Positions 9,919 to 21,500 of a stretch of 64,000 nt of DNA are shown here, in pieces. The notes under the pieces are model-generated. The model had not been told where the DNA came from. It was given only the letters and a program-made list of their open reading frames with translations, and made no database searches. How positions within the stretch are numbered: position 1 is the first letter of the stretch; every line of letters begins with the position of its first letter. The DNA lies in NCBI RefSeq assembly GCF_032340315.1, contig NZ_CP135436.1:124001-188000 (forward strand), given 5' to 3'. Origin of the DNA: Streptococcus sp. DTU_2020_1001019_1_SI_AUS_MUR_006. GTDB taxonomy: Bacteria > Bacillota > Bacilli > Lactobacillales > Streptococcaceae. The position numbers and the translations under genes were made by a program.

Positions 9919-10149
9919 CTAATCTTCGCTTGGTTCGTAATATTCTAGCGCACGTTTGCTGTCTGAAATCCCTGCTGTTGTTGGGTCGTTAACAACACCA
10001 ATCAATACAAGGATGTAAACGAATGTGTTCACACCGTCTTGGATATTTTTGGGAATTTCAAGACCGAATTGTTGAGCCATCAAAAAGATTGCCCCCAAAA
10101 GGGCAATAAGTGTTGCTTTATTTTGCAAACGCAATTTCCAGTTAATCAT
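9919..10149 (-). CDS. phage holin (phi LC3-type)
   Basis: This 76-residue protein has two hydrophobic segments (ATLIALLGAIFLMAQQFG and TFVYILVLIGVVNDPTT) joined by EIPKNIQDGV, and a charged C-terminus. That is the pattern of phi LC3-family holins, which pierce the membrane to release the lysin. GGAG precedes the ATG. It lies 3 bp after the other holin gene. Confidence 0.88.
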   Translation of the reverse strand: MINWKLRLQNKATLIALLGAIFLMAQQFGLEIPKNIQDGVNTFVYILVLIGVVNDPTTAGISDSKRALEYYEPSED

Positions 10150-10152
10150 GTG

Positions 10153-10569
10153 TTATTCTCCTTTGTTTTTGTCGTCATCTTTTTCAAGTAATCGCTGAAA
10201 CGCTTTTAAAATCGGCTGAAAAAGAGTGACATTTCCTTTTAGTTTCCGGTAATTTTCAATGAGGGATTGAAAAGTAAATGCAATGTACCCGAGATAAATC
10301 GAGTACAAGAATGCGAAGCCTGTCTTCTCAGGAAGTAGAACAGACATTGGGATAAGGATCATTAACAAGAGGACTCCTAAAATCTTACGAAGGAGCCCAT
10401 TGATGCCGATTTTACTCTTATACTCGATGTCAGGGTTTGCGATAGCAGCAATTGTCCCTGTAACAAAATCAATGATTTCCATCGAGACAATCAAAGCTAG
10501 AGCGTACAAGACCAGTCCGTCCTCAGTCTGGACGACACTTCTTAAAAAATTGAAAAATTCGATTTGCAT
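10153..10569 (-). CDS. phage holin (holin family 4-type)
   Basis: This 138-residue protein has three or four membrane spans (GLVLYALALIVSMEIIDFVTG, GLLRKILGVLLLMILIPMSVLL, FAFLYSIYLGYIAFTFQSLI) and a charged tail. The EIIDFVTGTIAAIANP motif and KSKIGINGLLRKI segment fit the toxin-secretion/lysis holin family 4. Two adjacent holin genes are common in streptococcal phages. Confidence 0.85.
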   Translation of the reverse strand: MQIEFFNFLRSVVQTEDGLVLYALALIVSMEIIDFVTGTIAAIANPDIEYKSKIGINGLLRKILGVLLLMILIPMSVLLPEKTGFAFLYSIYLGYIAFTFQSLIENYRKLKGNVTLFQPILKAFQRLLEKDDDKNKGE

Positions 10570-10578
10570 ATATCCTCC

Positions 10579-11184
10579 TTAATCGATCCGTGGCATAACT
10601 ACAGTAAGCACACCTTGCTGCAGCATGTCAGAGAGTGCTTGGTCTTTGTATGTGAACCCCTCGTTTGCTCTCATTTGAAACATAAAGATAGTTTGCGTAC
10701 CTTTTGGCCATTTGGCATTGGTTTCAAATGGATAAGGCATGGCAATGATGTCTCCATTTGAGTAGCGTGTACCTTTAACAAGAGGCTTGATGAAATTAGC
10801 AACCTTGCTATAAGCAAATGTAGGCATACCTCCATTTTGATATACTGACAAAGCAATCATGATCTCAAGGATCTCTGAGGCCGCATCAAGATTTTCCTTA
10901 TTCTCAGTGGTAGCTTGCTCCACCTTGGCTGCCATTTCCTTGTTTTGTTGCAACTGAGCTTCTACCTGGTTAAATTTCTCCTTCTCAGCACGCTGTGGGA
11001 AATTCTCCTGATAGAGAGCCTCCAGAGCAAGCTCGAAAAGCTCTGTGTTTGATAGGCTGATTTTATCAGCTGGTAGCAAGATTGGCACAATAGCGCCATC
11101 TGCATTGACTAACGTGACCTTTGTAGCGGATTCTTTCCCGCTTGCATCAAATTCTTGGGACTTTGTCCCGTACTCTAATTTCAT
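10579..11184 (-). CDS. DUF1366-type phage protein
   Basis: This 201-residue protein of unknown function occurs beside holin genes in many streptococcal phages (DUF1366). The N-terminus (TKVTLVNADGAIVPILLP) looks like beta structure. The middle (FPQRAEKEKFNQVEAQLQQNKEMAAKVEQ) is a predicted coiled coil. The C-terminus is aromatic-rich. It may belong to the tail or baseplate. Assignment is by position and sequence resemblance. Confidence 0.7.
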   Translation of the reverse strand: MKLEYGTKSQEFDASGKESATKVTLVNADGAIVPILLPADKISLSNTELFELALEALYQENFPQRAEKEKFNQVEAQLQQNKEMAAKVEQATTENKENLDAASEILEIMIALSVYQNGGMPTFAYSKVANFIKPLVKGTRYSNGDIIAMPYPFETNAKWPKGTQTIFMFQMRANEGFTYKDQALSDMLQQGVLTVVMPRID

Positions 11185-11198
11185 ATGTTCTCCTTTTT

Positions 11199-13253
11199 CT
11201 AAATTTTGAATGAAATGTTATCAAAGTTAAGCCAGCTTGAGTCTACGTTACCTTTTACAACTATATTGCCATTTCCGTAGATACCTAAAACAGCTACATT
11301 ATAGTTGTTATTGATCGTTGAGATGTACAGTGTCTGTGTTGGTCTAAACCCCACTGGTAAAGTCCCTATCACTGTCTCAATCGTAGTTTTCCCTTTGTAC
11401 GCTGAACCTCTAAAATAAACAACGCCGTCAAACGTTTTTGAATATTGAACATCATTGTATTGCTGATGATGCTGCCATCCGTTTTGCAAAGATAAGTCCC
11501 TCCAAGGTGTGGGCTCGCTTTCTGATTTTAACAATGCTACATAGTCAGAGTTATTAGTTGATTCTGATTGTTGCACTACATAGCGCCATGGTCTCCAAAC
11601 GTTATCATATCCGTACTCACGGACTGCCATATATCCGTTCGAAGAAGTAACCCTCTGGATACACTCGTTAGTGGTATGTAATTTATAGCATTCTAAAATA
11701 CAAAAAGCTCCTAAAGGATTGTTAGCAAAGTCTGCCCCGACTTGCCACAAACCAGGGATTTTCATATTATTTAAGTCTTTATTAAAAGAACCGTGAGGAG
11801 GAATTGCACCGCCGAAATTAGAAGTCAGTTGATACTGCTGAATAGGCTGGTCATTAGCATATATATTGCCTTTCACATCCAGGGCGCCCTGCTCTCTGAT
11901 TTTGTTAACGCCCACCCCTGACCTGTCATAAGACAAGACCACGCTTTCTGTCGCCACGTTGACCATGAAATCAGACCGTGTGAACTTGTCCTCAAGCGTG
12001 CCGATTACAACCCATGACTGATTAGCTAGATAATTGCCAGCAAGATTAGCCTGTGAGTTGATGAAACTAGAGATACTAGTCCAGGAGCCAGTGGCTGGTC
12101 CATTATCGACTGTGTAAGAGTTAGTCCCTAGTCGAGCAACCTTGAATGTCAATCTCATTGAGTTTTTTTGACTTCCTGAGACTGTAAGAGGGGCGATTTT
12201 GGCGTTTCGTGTAACTGTCAGAGTGCTAGAAGTTGATCCTGTTCTTGCTATGCTGAAGCTAAGAGCAGGGGCAAAATACTCAAGCACGGTCACAGATACC
12301 TCTCTAGTATCAGACCAACGCCCACGGCTATCAGACACGCTCGCTCTGATTTTGATGGTGCCGTGATAGTTCATAATGCCCAGACTGCCACCGTTTGAAC
12401 TCGTAGACTGGTTTTTACCAACAATTTCAGCATAGTATCCAGTGATAGACGAGCCGTAGGAACCAACCGCGCCATTAAACGCTACTTTGATGTTAGATAT
12501 TACCTGAATGAACGTGTTGCCGCTTGGGATAAGGTTCTGAGCTGCAGAGTTCAAATCTGACAATGTGATACCTGTGAAAGTAGGTTTGACATTTCCTGGT
12601 ACGCTTGCCATGAACGTAGTGGACTGTGTTCCTGTCTTAGTAGATCCTGAGTAGGTATCTACATAGACAGTCCCTGTACCACTAGCAGAGTTGGGAATGT
12701 CGTTTGCAAAGTCAAGAGGGATCGTCCACGTTGTGGATGTGTCTACATTCGTTGCAATCGTCCCTGACTTGCCAGCCCAAGCATAGCGTACCGTGTGCTT
12801 AAAACTTGAACTCTGACGGTTGATATTGATAGTTACTGAACTACCAATAGTACCAGCTCCAACATTTACAGAGCTTGAACGTGGGATAGTTGTCAGGCTA
12901 AGGCTTGCTGATACTGTGATAGTCCCATGCAGGCCATTATTCGGATTGAACGTACATGATATAGGTAAGGTCTTAGTCCCATCCGCATTGTGGCTGATTG
13001 TGCTTGAACCACTAGCAAGCGTGTACTCCTCGCCTGATGTCTGCCATGTTGGACGGCTACTATGCACATTTTGGCCATCTAAGCTAAGAGACAGCGTACT
13101 GTCCCCTTGATGGTTAAATGTGTAATAACCACCAGAACGACTAACTGTCATCCGCCAGTTGACAGTTGAGGTGTTAGTCGTGATACTCTGAGATCCCTGC
13201 TCCACATAGACATTGAGATACAAGCTCCCACTTGAATTACTAAACTTTGCCAT
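11199..13253 (-). CDS. DUF859-type phage structural (tail/baseplate) protein
   Basis: This 684-residue protein opens with MAKFSNSSGSLYLNVYVEQGSQSI and is rich in Ser, Thr and Gly with beta-strand character, as in the DUF859 family of streptococcal siphoviruses. Residues about 480-570 (GGAIPPHGSFNKDLNNMKIPGLWQV ... NNVWRPWRYV) look like a pyocin-knob-type domain, and the C-terminus is a small beta domain. It follows the tail fibre and probably decorates the tail tip or binds the host surface. Confidence 0.78.
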   Translation of the reverse strand: MAKFSNSSGSLYLNVYVEQGSQSITTNTSTVNWRMTVSRSGGYYTFNHQGDSTLSLSLDGQNVHSSRPTWQTSGEEYTLASGSSTISHNADGTKTLPISCTFNPNNGLHGTITVSASLSLTTIPRSSSVNVGAGTIGSSVTININRQSSSFKHTVRYAWAGKSGTIATNVDTSTTWTIPLDFANDIPNSASGTGTVYVDTYSGSTKTGTQSTTFMASVPGNVKPTFTGITLSDLNSAAQNLIPSGNTFIQVISNIKVAFNGAVGSYGSSITGYYAEIVGKNQSTSSNGGSLGIMNYHGTIKIRASVSDSRGRWSDTREVSVTVLEYFAPALSFSIARTGSTSSTLTVTRNAKIAPLTVSGSQKNSMRLTFKVARLGTNSYTVDNGPATGSWTSISSFINSQANLAGNYLANQSWVVIGTLEDKFTRSDFMVNVATESVVLSYDRSGVGVNKIREQGALDVKGNIYANDQPIQQYQLTSNFGGAIPPHGSFNKDLNNMKIPGLWQVGADFANNPLGAFCILECYKLHTTNECIQRVTSSNGYMAVREYGYDNVWRPWRYVVQQSESTNNSDYVALLKSESEPTPWRDLSLQNGWQHHQQYNDVQYSKTFDGVVYFRGSAYKGKTTIETVIGTLPVGFRPTQTLYISTINNNYNVAVLGIYGNGNIVVKGNVDSSWLNFDNISFKI

Positions 13254-13261
13254 ACTTCCTC

Positions 13262-16200
13262 CTATCCTACATACCTGATAACGTTCATATCAGGGTTAAT
13301 GTGATACTGCTCTTCTCTAAAACGTCCTATCTGGATAGTCTTAGAGAAAATCCCGTTCTCAATGTGGATAACACCTTGAGAAATATACATAACCTCAACA
13401 CCAGCGCTAAACATTGAAATTCGTCCGTTAGGATTGAACATCATACTAGAGCTACCATCGTTCTTGCCGATGACAAGACCCTCATTAGATGAGCTCATAT
13501 AGCTATCGATGAAATCCCAGCGGTCAGATAACTCTCCCAAATCTTTAGCAATATTAGAGACACGCTGACTAGCTGAAATCAAATCTTTCTCAGCCTGCGC
13601 TCTTGCAGCCTCATTGGCCTTGACAAAGTCCTTGTAAGCCTTTATCCAGTTATCAAGCGTATCAGCGCTAGCCGTAGCTTCAAGCTCAGCCTGGATAATT
13701 CCAGTTTTCTCATTTAGAGCGTTGAGTTGTTCCTGAGTCAGCCCTTGGTCTGCTTTAGAGTCAATGTCTCTCTGAATATCTTCAAGAGATGGAGACCAGT
13801 CTGTGGGGATGGTGCCTATTTCTAATTTAATTTTGGCGTCTTCGTAAGTTCTAGCAGATAGTCTAATAAATTTAGCAGTAGCTGGTACTGTAATATTATT
13901 GACGATATGCCACTTTTGCGCCCTAACTGTATAACTATCCTTACCTGTAAGTCGAGTTCCGATAGGTGATTTATTAGCATCGTAAAATTGCCAAGCATGC
14001 CAAGGTATTCCTCCGGAAGGTGTAGTCACCCAAAGCTGATAGATGAGATTAGATGCTCCATCGATTTCAATAAAATCGGACGTTCTCTCCTTGTTCACTG
14101 TATTAGCTGGATAAATAATCCCTGCATTCCCTAAATACCCTGCAACAGAAGTGTTTTGAACAAACCTGTTCTGCGAACCAACCTCAACTTTAGCCCAACG
14201 ATCAGCCCATTTGTACTTAGTTTTATCTGAGCTATCAGGCTTCTCATAATCTGAATAATGACCAAAATAACGCTGTCCGTTATCTGTCATTGTCAAACCA
14301 GAACCATCCGCATTATCAGAATACGCAAAGTGAACATAAGGCGTTCTTCCATCTGCTCCGGCCTTGCCTGGTAGTCCATCGGCGCCATCACGACCTTTCC
14401 ATCTCGTCCAGCGATAGTCAGTAGGATTTCTGCTATCTGTTGGATTAAAGTCAATGTACACCCCAACAAAGGCTTTATCAGTGTTTGTTTGACTGAATCC
14501 ACTACCTGTTGCATTATCAGCATAGGCCATGTGAGTGTACTGTGTACGTCCATCAGCTCCTTTAGGCCCCGGAATCCCTTGGTCACCCTTAGCACCTTGC
14601 AAGCCTTGGAGCCCTTGTAAGCCACGATCTCCCTTTTCGCCTTTTTCTCCTCTATCACCTTTAGGACCTATTGCTCCCTGGGGTCCAGGGTCTCCTTTTC
14701 CCCCACGTACACCAATAACAGTAGGGTCTGTTGTCTTACTTGTACCGTTTGTGTATAGCTCAACTCGATAATTCCATAAATAACGCTTGTCTGATGTGAT
14801 AGGCTGTGGCGTAGTTGTCCACCCTGCACTTGCTCTTGTGATACCTGTTGAGACTGTAGTAGCTAAATAGTAATTAGTTACATTAGAAATACCAGTACCA
14901 TCTTCCCCTTTTATCAACGTCCACTTATACACTCTGTAATCTGTACTATCTACCTGAGTGTAATCTGTGTATGTTCCTATATACGTTTTATTTGTACTGT
15001 CAGTAGTTGAGAAACCTTGCGATCCGTTATTTGATGTGGCGTAAGCTATATGTAAGTATGGCGTCCTACCATCTGCGCCAGCCTTACCTGCCACACCATT
15101 TGCACCATCAGAGCCTTTTACAAGTGTCCAATTGTAATCAGATGGAGTATTGCTATCAGCGCTATTAAAATCAACATACATCCCGATATAAGCTCTATCA
15201 GAGGTACTTACAGAAAAATCCTTAGTTCCATCAGCGCTATTACTGTAAGCTATGTGAGTGTATTGAGTACGGCCATCTGCACCATTGCGACCAGGTAACC
15301 CTTGTTCACCTCGTGCCCCTTGCAAGCCATCTAAACCACGTTGTCCTGGTTCTCCTTTATCGCCTTTTTCTCCCTTGTCCCCTTTTACTTTAGCCCACTT
15401 GTATTTTTTAGGGTCTGTGCTATCATTTGGTTCAAAGTCGGTATAAATACCAATATAGAGTTTATTGATTGAGCTGTCAGGACTAAATCCATCTGTTCCT
15501 GTTGCATTATTAGCCCACGCTGTATGCACATAAGGAGTGCGACCGTCTCGCCCTGGAGTTCCAGGTGTACCAAGTTTTCCATCAACAACATTAACAAGCG
15601 ATATCTCATCAACAGCAACCTCTTTATTTCCAATGTAAGCCGCTACTGTCAGAGTGACTGTATCTGTTACATTTGAGCCTCTAACTAAGTAAGTCATCCC
15701 TGTTGTCACTTCTCCATCGAGCGCCCAACGCCAAGTAACACCAGCAACAACTGGTTTTCCTCCCTTGTATAAGGTTGGGGTTATTAGACTCTGGCCAATC
15801 TGATTTTTAAAAATGATACCGTTACTAGTTGAAAGTTTGATTGTGTAAGGTTTAGATTGTTCAAATAAGCGCTCAAGTACCTCTTGTATGCCGTCTGATA
15901 ACTGATTTTCCAGGGCTTTAAAGTTTGAAAAGATTGTTTTGTTGCTTGATGGGTTTGAAAAACTGATTTTTTGTTCAGAAACACGAGCTTGAACTATCAA
16001 TAGTGGGTTGAATCCCTCATCATGAATTTTGACTGTGTCGCCGATTTCGACATCTACAAAGCCATCAACTTCATAAGTGATTGCTGGATAGCAATGTTTT
16101 TTTAGTTCATTATATGCTAGACGTCGCAATTCTTTTGGATCGTCGGTATCGTAACTAAAATCTTTTCTTGTGTACTGGTCTAGTTCACCTGTTGAATGTG

Positions 16201-17077
16201 TGAATGTTGATGGATATAGCTGCATAGAGATTGGAGCAACAAGATGAGCCCCTAATTGATAAAATTCACAAATTCCATCCTTGTTGTACTTTTTCCACTC
16301 ATCAAGACCTTGTATTGTAACTACTTCTTCAACTTCTTCACCAGATCCATTTTTTAATCGTCTTTTACCAGTTGGCCGGATTGAATTGAAAAGACCTGTC
16401 TTATCAACTCTACGGGTGATAGAAGTGATATTCTTGCCATATTTTAAGCTTATATCGTTTCTGATACGACCTACACCTTGATGTGCGTCATCATTTTCAT
16501 GATAGACGTTGACACTAAACTTTTTGATTGTGCTATCAGCGTTTAATTGTGTATCAAACTCAATCTCAGCATCAAAGCGTTTGGCAAGACTCAATAGACG
16601 GGCTAGTTTGGTTTCTTGCCCTTCCCATTCAAGAGTACGTTTATTATCTGATACTTCATTGATGCCAATAACAAGATGGGTATAGTTTAATAAATCCATA
16701 GCTTCGCAATACTCAGCAAAGCTCATAGCCTTTGTAGCCTTGTAAGGATTAGCTACCTCATTGATTAACTCAAGATTGAGGTTTTCACAATAGCATTTAA
16801 TTGTCTGCTCATTTTCTTCAACCTGCATAACGTTGAAAATAAAGCTCTTTCCATGATATTTGAAAGATACCCACGCCCGTTCATTCAGATAAGAATAGGC
16901 TTTTTGGGTTGGAGTGTCTGACTTGATAGACTTTTTAAATACAGTGAATTCAAAAGTGGATGATCCTGTTTGTAAACTTCTAGTCCAGGTATCGTTGTAA
17001 AAGTTAAGTGTGCTTTGCTTGCTGTTATCAACAAAAGCAACCTTTCGCAAGTTCGCGTCATGAATTGTTAATAGCAT
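13262..17077 (-). CDS. tail tip/fibre protein with collagen-like segments and five tandem modules
   Basis: This is a 1271-residue protein. The N-terminal 400 residues resemble siphovirus tail endopeptidase/Tal proteins. Residues about 509-965 hold five related modules, each beginning GRTPYVH or GRTQYTH and ending KW..VKG. They are interspersed with collagen-like G-X-Y stretches (about 562-596 and 792-836). A jelly-roll-like region and a coiled coil (about 1090-1190) follow. It probably forms the trimeric host-binding fibre. ATG at 17077 overlaps the Dit stop (TAATG) after AAAGGTGG, so it is preferred to the GTG at 17086. Confidence 0.85.
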   Translation of the reverse strand: MLLTIHDANLRKVAFVDNSKQSTLNFYNDTWTRSLQTGSSTFEFTVFKKSIKSDTPTQKAYSYLNERAWVSFKYHGKSFIFNVMQVEENEQTIKCYCENLNLELINEVANPYKATKAMSFAEYCEAMDLLNYTHLVIGINEVSDNKRTLEWEGQETKLARLLSLAKRFDAEIEFDTQLNADSTIKKFSVNVYHENDDAHQGVGRIRNDISLKYGKNITSITRRVDKTGLFNSIRPTGKRRLKNGSGEEVEEVVTIQGLDEWKKYNKDGICEFYQLGAHLVAPISMQLYPSTFTHSTGELDQYTRKDFSYDTDDPKELRRLAYNELKKHCYPAITYEVDGFVDVEIGDTVKIHDEGFNPLLIVQARVSEQKISFSNPSSNKTIFSNFKALENQLSDGIQEVLERLFEQSKPYTIKLSTSNGIIFKNQIGQSLITPTLYKGGKPVVAGVTWRWALDGEVTTGMTYLVRGSNVTDTVTLTVAAYIGNKEVAVDEISLVNVVDGKLGTPGTPGRDGRTPYVHTAWANNATGTDGFSPDSSINKLYIGIYTDFEPNDSTDPKKYKWAKVKGDKGEKGDKGEPGQRGLDGLQGARGEQGLPGRNGADGRTQYTHIAYSNSADGTKDFSVSTSDRAYIGMYVDFNSADSNTPSDYNWTLVKGSDGANGVAGKAGADGRTPYLHIAYATSNNGSQGFSTTDSTNKTYIGTYTDYTQVDSTDYRVYKWTLIKGEDGTGISNVTNYYLATTVSTGITRASAGWTTTPQPITSDKRYLWNYRVELYTNGTSKTTDPTVIGVRGGKGDPGPQGAIGPKGDRGEKGEKGDRGLQGLQGLQGAKGDQGIPGPKGADGRTQYTHMAYADNATGSGFSQTNTDKAFVGVYIDFNPTDSRNPTDYRWTRWKGRDGADGLPGKAGADGRTPYVHFAYSDNADGSGLTMTDNGQRYFGHYSDYEKPDSSDKTKYKWADRWAKVEVGSQNRFVQNTSVAGYLGNAGIIYPANTVNKERTSDFIEIDGASNLIYQLWVTTPSGGIPWHAWQFYDANKSPIGTRLTGKDSYTVRAQKWHIVNNITVPATAKFIRLSARTYEDAKIKLEIGTIPTDWSPSLEDIQRDIDSKADQGLTQEQLNALNEKTGIIQAELEATASADTLDNWIKAYKDFVKANEAARAQAEKDLISASQRVSNIAKDLGELSDRWDFIDSYMSSSNEGLVIGKNDGSSSMMFNPNGRISMFSAGVEVMYISQGVIHIENGIFSKTIQIGRFREEQYHINPDMNVIRYVG

Positions 17078-18579
17078 TATAGCCACCTTTCTTCAAATTC
17101 GATTGTCACGGTTGGTTTTTTCTTTATAAAACTTGAAAAATACATCTCAATTTTAGACTCTCCAGGCGGTATAGATAGCCATTGTGAACCATCGACAACC
17201 TCTCCAGCTTTAGCGATACCATCAATATAGACCGTATCATCTTCACTGTTGATTACAACATTTGAACCCATAGGATAACGGTTAGGAATGTCTCTTGATG
17301 CTTGTACAAAGTCCTTACGATACATCAACTCATCGAGATACAAGTGAGGGATGATTGCTTTCCCACGAAAAGCACCTATCGTAACATGTATCTTAGCTGA
17401 CTTTTTGCCTTTGATTTCAGGGACAATAAAGTCATAGTGCGAGCCATTATAATAAACTTGAACTCTCTCGTCGTTTCTTTGTAGTTCAAATTGACCTTTT
17501 GAAAGTGCAAACGGATTTGTATTTTTGTCGCTAGAAGAGTCAAAAAGCAAAGTTTTTAAAAAGTTATATCCACCAGCGTTATCTGTCGCAAAGACATTAA
17601 ATCCACAGTATAGACCGTTATAGCGCTTATAGGTTTCAATTCCATACAAAAACTGACCTGCTGTGTCAGATACAGCTACCTTAATAAAGCCACATTGATT
17701 GATTGACTCTAGCTGATAGACCAATTTACAAAATAGATAATCATTGAGTGAGCCTTTCTGACCTGTTGAGTCTGCAGGTATCTCCCATGAAAGCCCTGCG
17801 CCATAATTCTCATTGTAAGCCCCGCTGGCCTGCTCTCTTACCTTTATACGTTTTTTTCCATCTACTGTGGTCAGTTCTGATGTTCCCGTTATATTGTCCC
17901 ATCTGCTATTGGTCACTGAGGTATTTTTCACTGCTCTAGCAAAGCCGTCAGCGATTTTGTCTCCTCTAAAATCAAGCAAGACCTCAGACCGTTTGACTGG
18001 TTCAGTATCAGCCTCCTCACGGTTTCCCATCTCAAAAGCCGTATTATTATTGACAAGACCAATATAACCATTTTCAGCATTATGCTTAACTCTGATAATT
18101 GGAAATGCCTCAACGGTTCCGTTGTTTACTAAATCAAAAACCATTTTATCGGTTGTAGTTTGTGCATTTGAATCACTATTGAAATTCTTATAAGCTGAGC
18201 TATGGGCTACACCGTCTGGAACGATGAACTTAATAGAGCCGTTTGAACGTCTCCCGCTTACCTCTTGCATAGAGATATCATCGATTGCCATGGCCAGATA
18301 ATACTTATCGGGCTCATCTGAAAATGTCAATTCTTTAGGAGCATCAACATTAAAAATACCCGCAAGCTTATGCTTGAGGGTATTCCTGTCTTTAGACCAG
18401 ATGGAAAAGTCCACCTTGATATATTTTGCATCAATGGTTTGTTGCTGGATATTCACGCCAATTCTTGGTGCACGGTCAATTAAAATAGAACGATTATTCC
18501 CTACATCGCGTTGAATATCATGAATTTCAATCAGATCACTTAAATCTGTTTTATTGAAATTCATTGTCACTTCACTCAT
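17077..18579 (-). CDS. distal tail protein (Dit-like)
   Basis: This 500-residue protein has the siphovirus tail component fold at its N-terminus ([21 protein letters not shown] ... [22 protein letters not shown]), as in Dit/ORF19.1 proteins that form the hub between tail tube and tip. The extra 300 residues (jelly-roll-like, [23 protein letters not shown]) are as in long Dit proteins with carbohydrate-binding modules. Its start overlaps the tape measure stop by 4 nt. Confidence 0.85.
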   Translation of the reverse strand: MSEVTMNFNKTDLSDLIEIHDIQRDVGNNRSILIDRAPRIGVNIQQQTIDAKYIKVDFSIWSKDRNTLKHKLAGIFNVDAPKELTFSDEPDKYYLAMAIDDISMQEVSGRRSNGSIKFIVPDGVAHSSAYKNFNSDSNAQTTTDKMVFDLVNNGTVEAFPIIRVKHNAENGYIGLVNNNTAFEMGNREEADTEPVKRSEVLLDFRGDKIADGFARAVKNTSVTNSRWDNITGTSELTTVDGKKRIKVREQASGAYNENYGAGLSWEIPADSTGQKGSLNDYLFCKLVYQLESINQCGFIKVAVSDTAGQFLYGIETYKRYNGLYCGFNVFATDNAGGYNFLKTLLFDSSSDKNTNPFALSKGQFELQRNDERVQVYYNGSHYDFIVPEIKGKKSAKIHVTIGAFRGKAIIPHLYLDELMYRKDFVQASRDIPNRYPMGSNVVINSEDDTVYIDGIAKAGEVVDGSQWLSIPPGESKIEMYFSSFIKKKPTVTIEFEERWL

Positions 18580-21500
18580 TCAAGCACTCCTTTCATTCTC
18601 AGTGTCATTTTTTCCCGCTCTCTCTGCTTCTTGGTTATAATATCCGTCACTACAGAACTATCCATATAAGTATCTGTGTCCTTGTTAAGGATAGCAGTAA
18701 GGATTTTCTCCATACTTGCTCTCAGAATCCTCATCTCAGACACAACTTTATCTGTATCTTGCCTCTTATTTGTGTATTGGTGTTGAACAACAATATTTTG
18801 TTGTGCTTGTTCCATTTCTCTAAGAAATTTAGCGTCACTCGGAATCCCGATACCTGAAGCGTACTTAGGAACGCCCATTTCATGCATCAGACGTCTGGTC
18901 TTATCTGCTCGCAATACCTTAGATCCTCTAGGGAGTGGAAGAAGGACATTTCTTCCTTCAGGAATGAAACTTCTGCCGTCTGGAAGAGTAACAAGCTCTT
19001 TATAATTACTATTTCTTTGGTCGTTGACGATAGCAAGACCGCCAGGGTGATAATTGGTTCCGTGGGCATGCTTGCTTGCAAAAATATTGGTAAAGAAATT
19101 ACCAGTTACACTATCAATCCAGCTTCTAATGCCCGAAAGCACCCCAGAAGCATTGTCTCGAGCGTTGATAGTAACAGTTTTGTCACGAATAGAATCAACT
19201 CCACTTTGAACCTGGTTAACAGTTCCTTGAGTATTATTTTGAGCCAAAATACTAACAGGGTCATACTGCTTAATCGCATTGATTCCAGCGCTTGCAGATG
19301 CAGATTCTGGGCCTGTCAAATCCGTTGCGTTAATACCAATTGGAGTTTCTTGTTTAGGTGAGTTCACACTAACTTGCGCGCTTGAAACTGCTTCACTAGT
19401 ATTATCAGTAGCATTTAATGATTTAGTCTCTGGATTAGATAGATTCCAAGCCATAATTTTATCTATTGACAATTGCCCATTGTTCAAAACATTCGTAGGA
19501 TCTGCCTTCAAATCTTTTGTGAATGGCGTCGTAACATTCCAGGTTGTCAGAGTATCAGTTGAGCGAGCGACTGCTTTTCGGACACTTTCATCATTAGCCA
19601 GCAACTCTTTCTGTTTTGGTGTCAGAGCTTCATAGTTAGACAGAGCCTTTGATGCTTCCTCCGCCTTGTACATGATGTCTGTATTCTTCATAAGAAGTTC
19701 TTTGACTTCCGATGGCATACTATTCCAGGTCTTAAGGTGGGTTTCGCTATCAAAGATAGCTTGTAGACCCGCTTGGTTCTTGACAATCACTTGCTTTTCT
19801 TCCAGAGTCATGTCTTTCCATTTACCGGATTCGACAAGAGCCTCTGCAATAGTAGCACGAGCGTTAGAATTGATTTCCGCAGTTTTAGCGATAAACTGCA
19901 ATTGTTCCCAACTTTCAGCAGATTTAGCAGCCTCTCCGATGACTTCCTTAACATTGGATTTTACTTGGAAATTCCCATTCTTATCAATGTTACCTACCAA
20001 CAATGACCAGGCATCGTTAGCCTCTTTCACTTCCTTGCTCATCTCACTAGTATAGTTAGCAAGGATACTATGCGAATTCCCTACTTTTTGAGAAGCTTCA
20101 GCAGCTTTCTTTCCAATTTCTTCATAGGACAGGCCGTATTCTTCCAGAACCTTCTTGGCTTCTTCCCAATAGTTCCAACTTTGACCAGTTCGAGCCTTTA
20201 CCTTAGCATCGAGATTTTGCATGACCTGATAGTACTTACTTCCTAAAGCTTCCATGGTTTGAGTATGGTTTGCTTCTAAAGTCTGCATTTTCTTATTGTA
20301 AGTTTCTTGATCAATTGCTTTCCCAGCAAGCAACTCTTTCAGCTCACTCTTTGAATTCTCGTAGAGTTTCTTTTCCTCATCCAGCGCTTGTTTCAAAACA
20401 TCTTTAGTATGCTTCAATTGGGTTTCATTTAGACTTCTGACATCGCCATTCAAAGCTTGTAAAGCTGCCTTCTGTTGCTCAGCTGACAAGTCCATCATCG
20501 AGAGTTTGGCCTTAATCATCTCATTCTGATTGTTCAGGATGATTTCTTTCTCCTCTTGAGAGAACTTGCTCGCATCTCCGTTATGACGTTGATAAATCTC
20601 ATTAATTTGATTCATCATGGACTCAGTATTAGATACGACCTGGGCATTTTTTTCTTTTGCTTTCGCAATATCCTCTTCACTGAGACCCCACTTAGAGCCT
20701 AACTCCTCCATGCGTTTGTTGGTTTTATCAGCAGCGGCAGCAATTTCTTCATAAAGTTTTTTAAAGGCTCCAGATACCTTTTCAGCATCTCCAGCACGAG
20801 TACCGAAGTTTGCGACGGCTGTGCTGGTTTCGTCAACAGTCTTTTGAAAGCTTCGTAATTCTCCTTGAGCAGTATCGCTCAACTGAGAGCCAAACTCTTC
20901 CGTCTTGATACGAGCCTTGTCTTTCTCATTAGCTAGATAGGCTAGACCACCAGCCAGCAGAACCGTCCCTCCAACTAAAAGCCCAACTGGACTCGTCAAT
21001 CCAGCCAAAGCTGTCTTAAGTAGCCCAGTTTTTCCAGCAGTCTCGGCTACCTGAACTCCCAGCTCAGCCGCTTCCGTACCCGCTTTCCCAAGGCTTAACC
21101 CCTTAGAAAACAGACTCGCAACCTTACTACCGCCTTTAAATAGATAGCCTAATCCTGTTGATGCATTCCCCATCATATTCAGCAATGGATACCCCAAAGC
21201 TAAGAAACCACCTAAACCAAGTACTAACTTCTGTGTACTTTCGGGTGCCTTATCTAGCCATTCAATAAACTCATTTGCCTTTTCAAGGAGAGGCGTGAGT
21301 AGAGGCAAGAGTTTCTGACCGATATTGATTTGAAGCACTTCCAAGCTTGACTTGAATCGCTCTACTCCATTTTTAGATGATTTAGACAGCTCATCCGCCA
21401 ATTTCTTAGTATACCCACGAGCATTTTCAGTTTCTTTAGTAAGATTACGTAGCGCATCTCCTCCTTGGTTGATAAGGGCATTCATCCCAGTTTGAGCTTC

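Noticed and set aside
14535..14771. Plus-strand frame rich in Pro-Trp-Ser repeats
   Set aside because: It is the antisense shadow of the collagen-like G-X-Y repeats of the tail fibre; no ribosome site.
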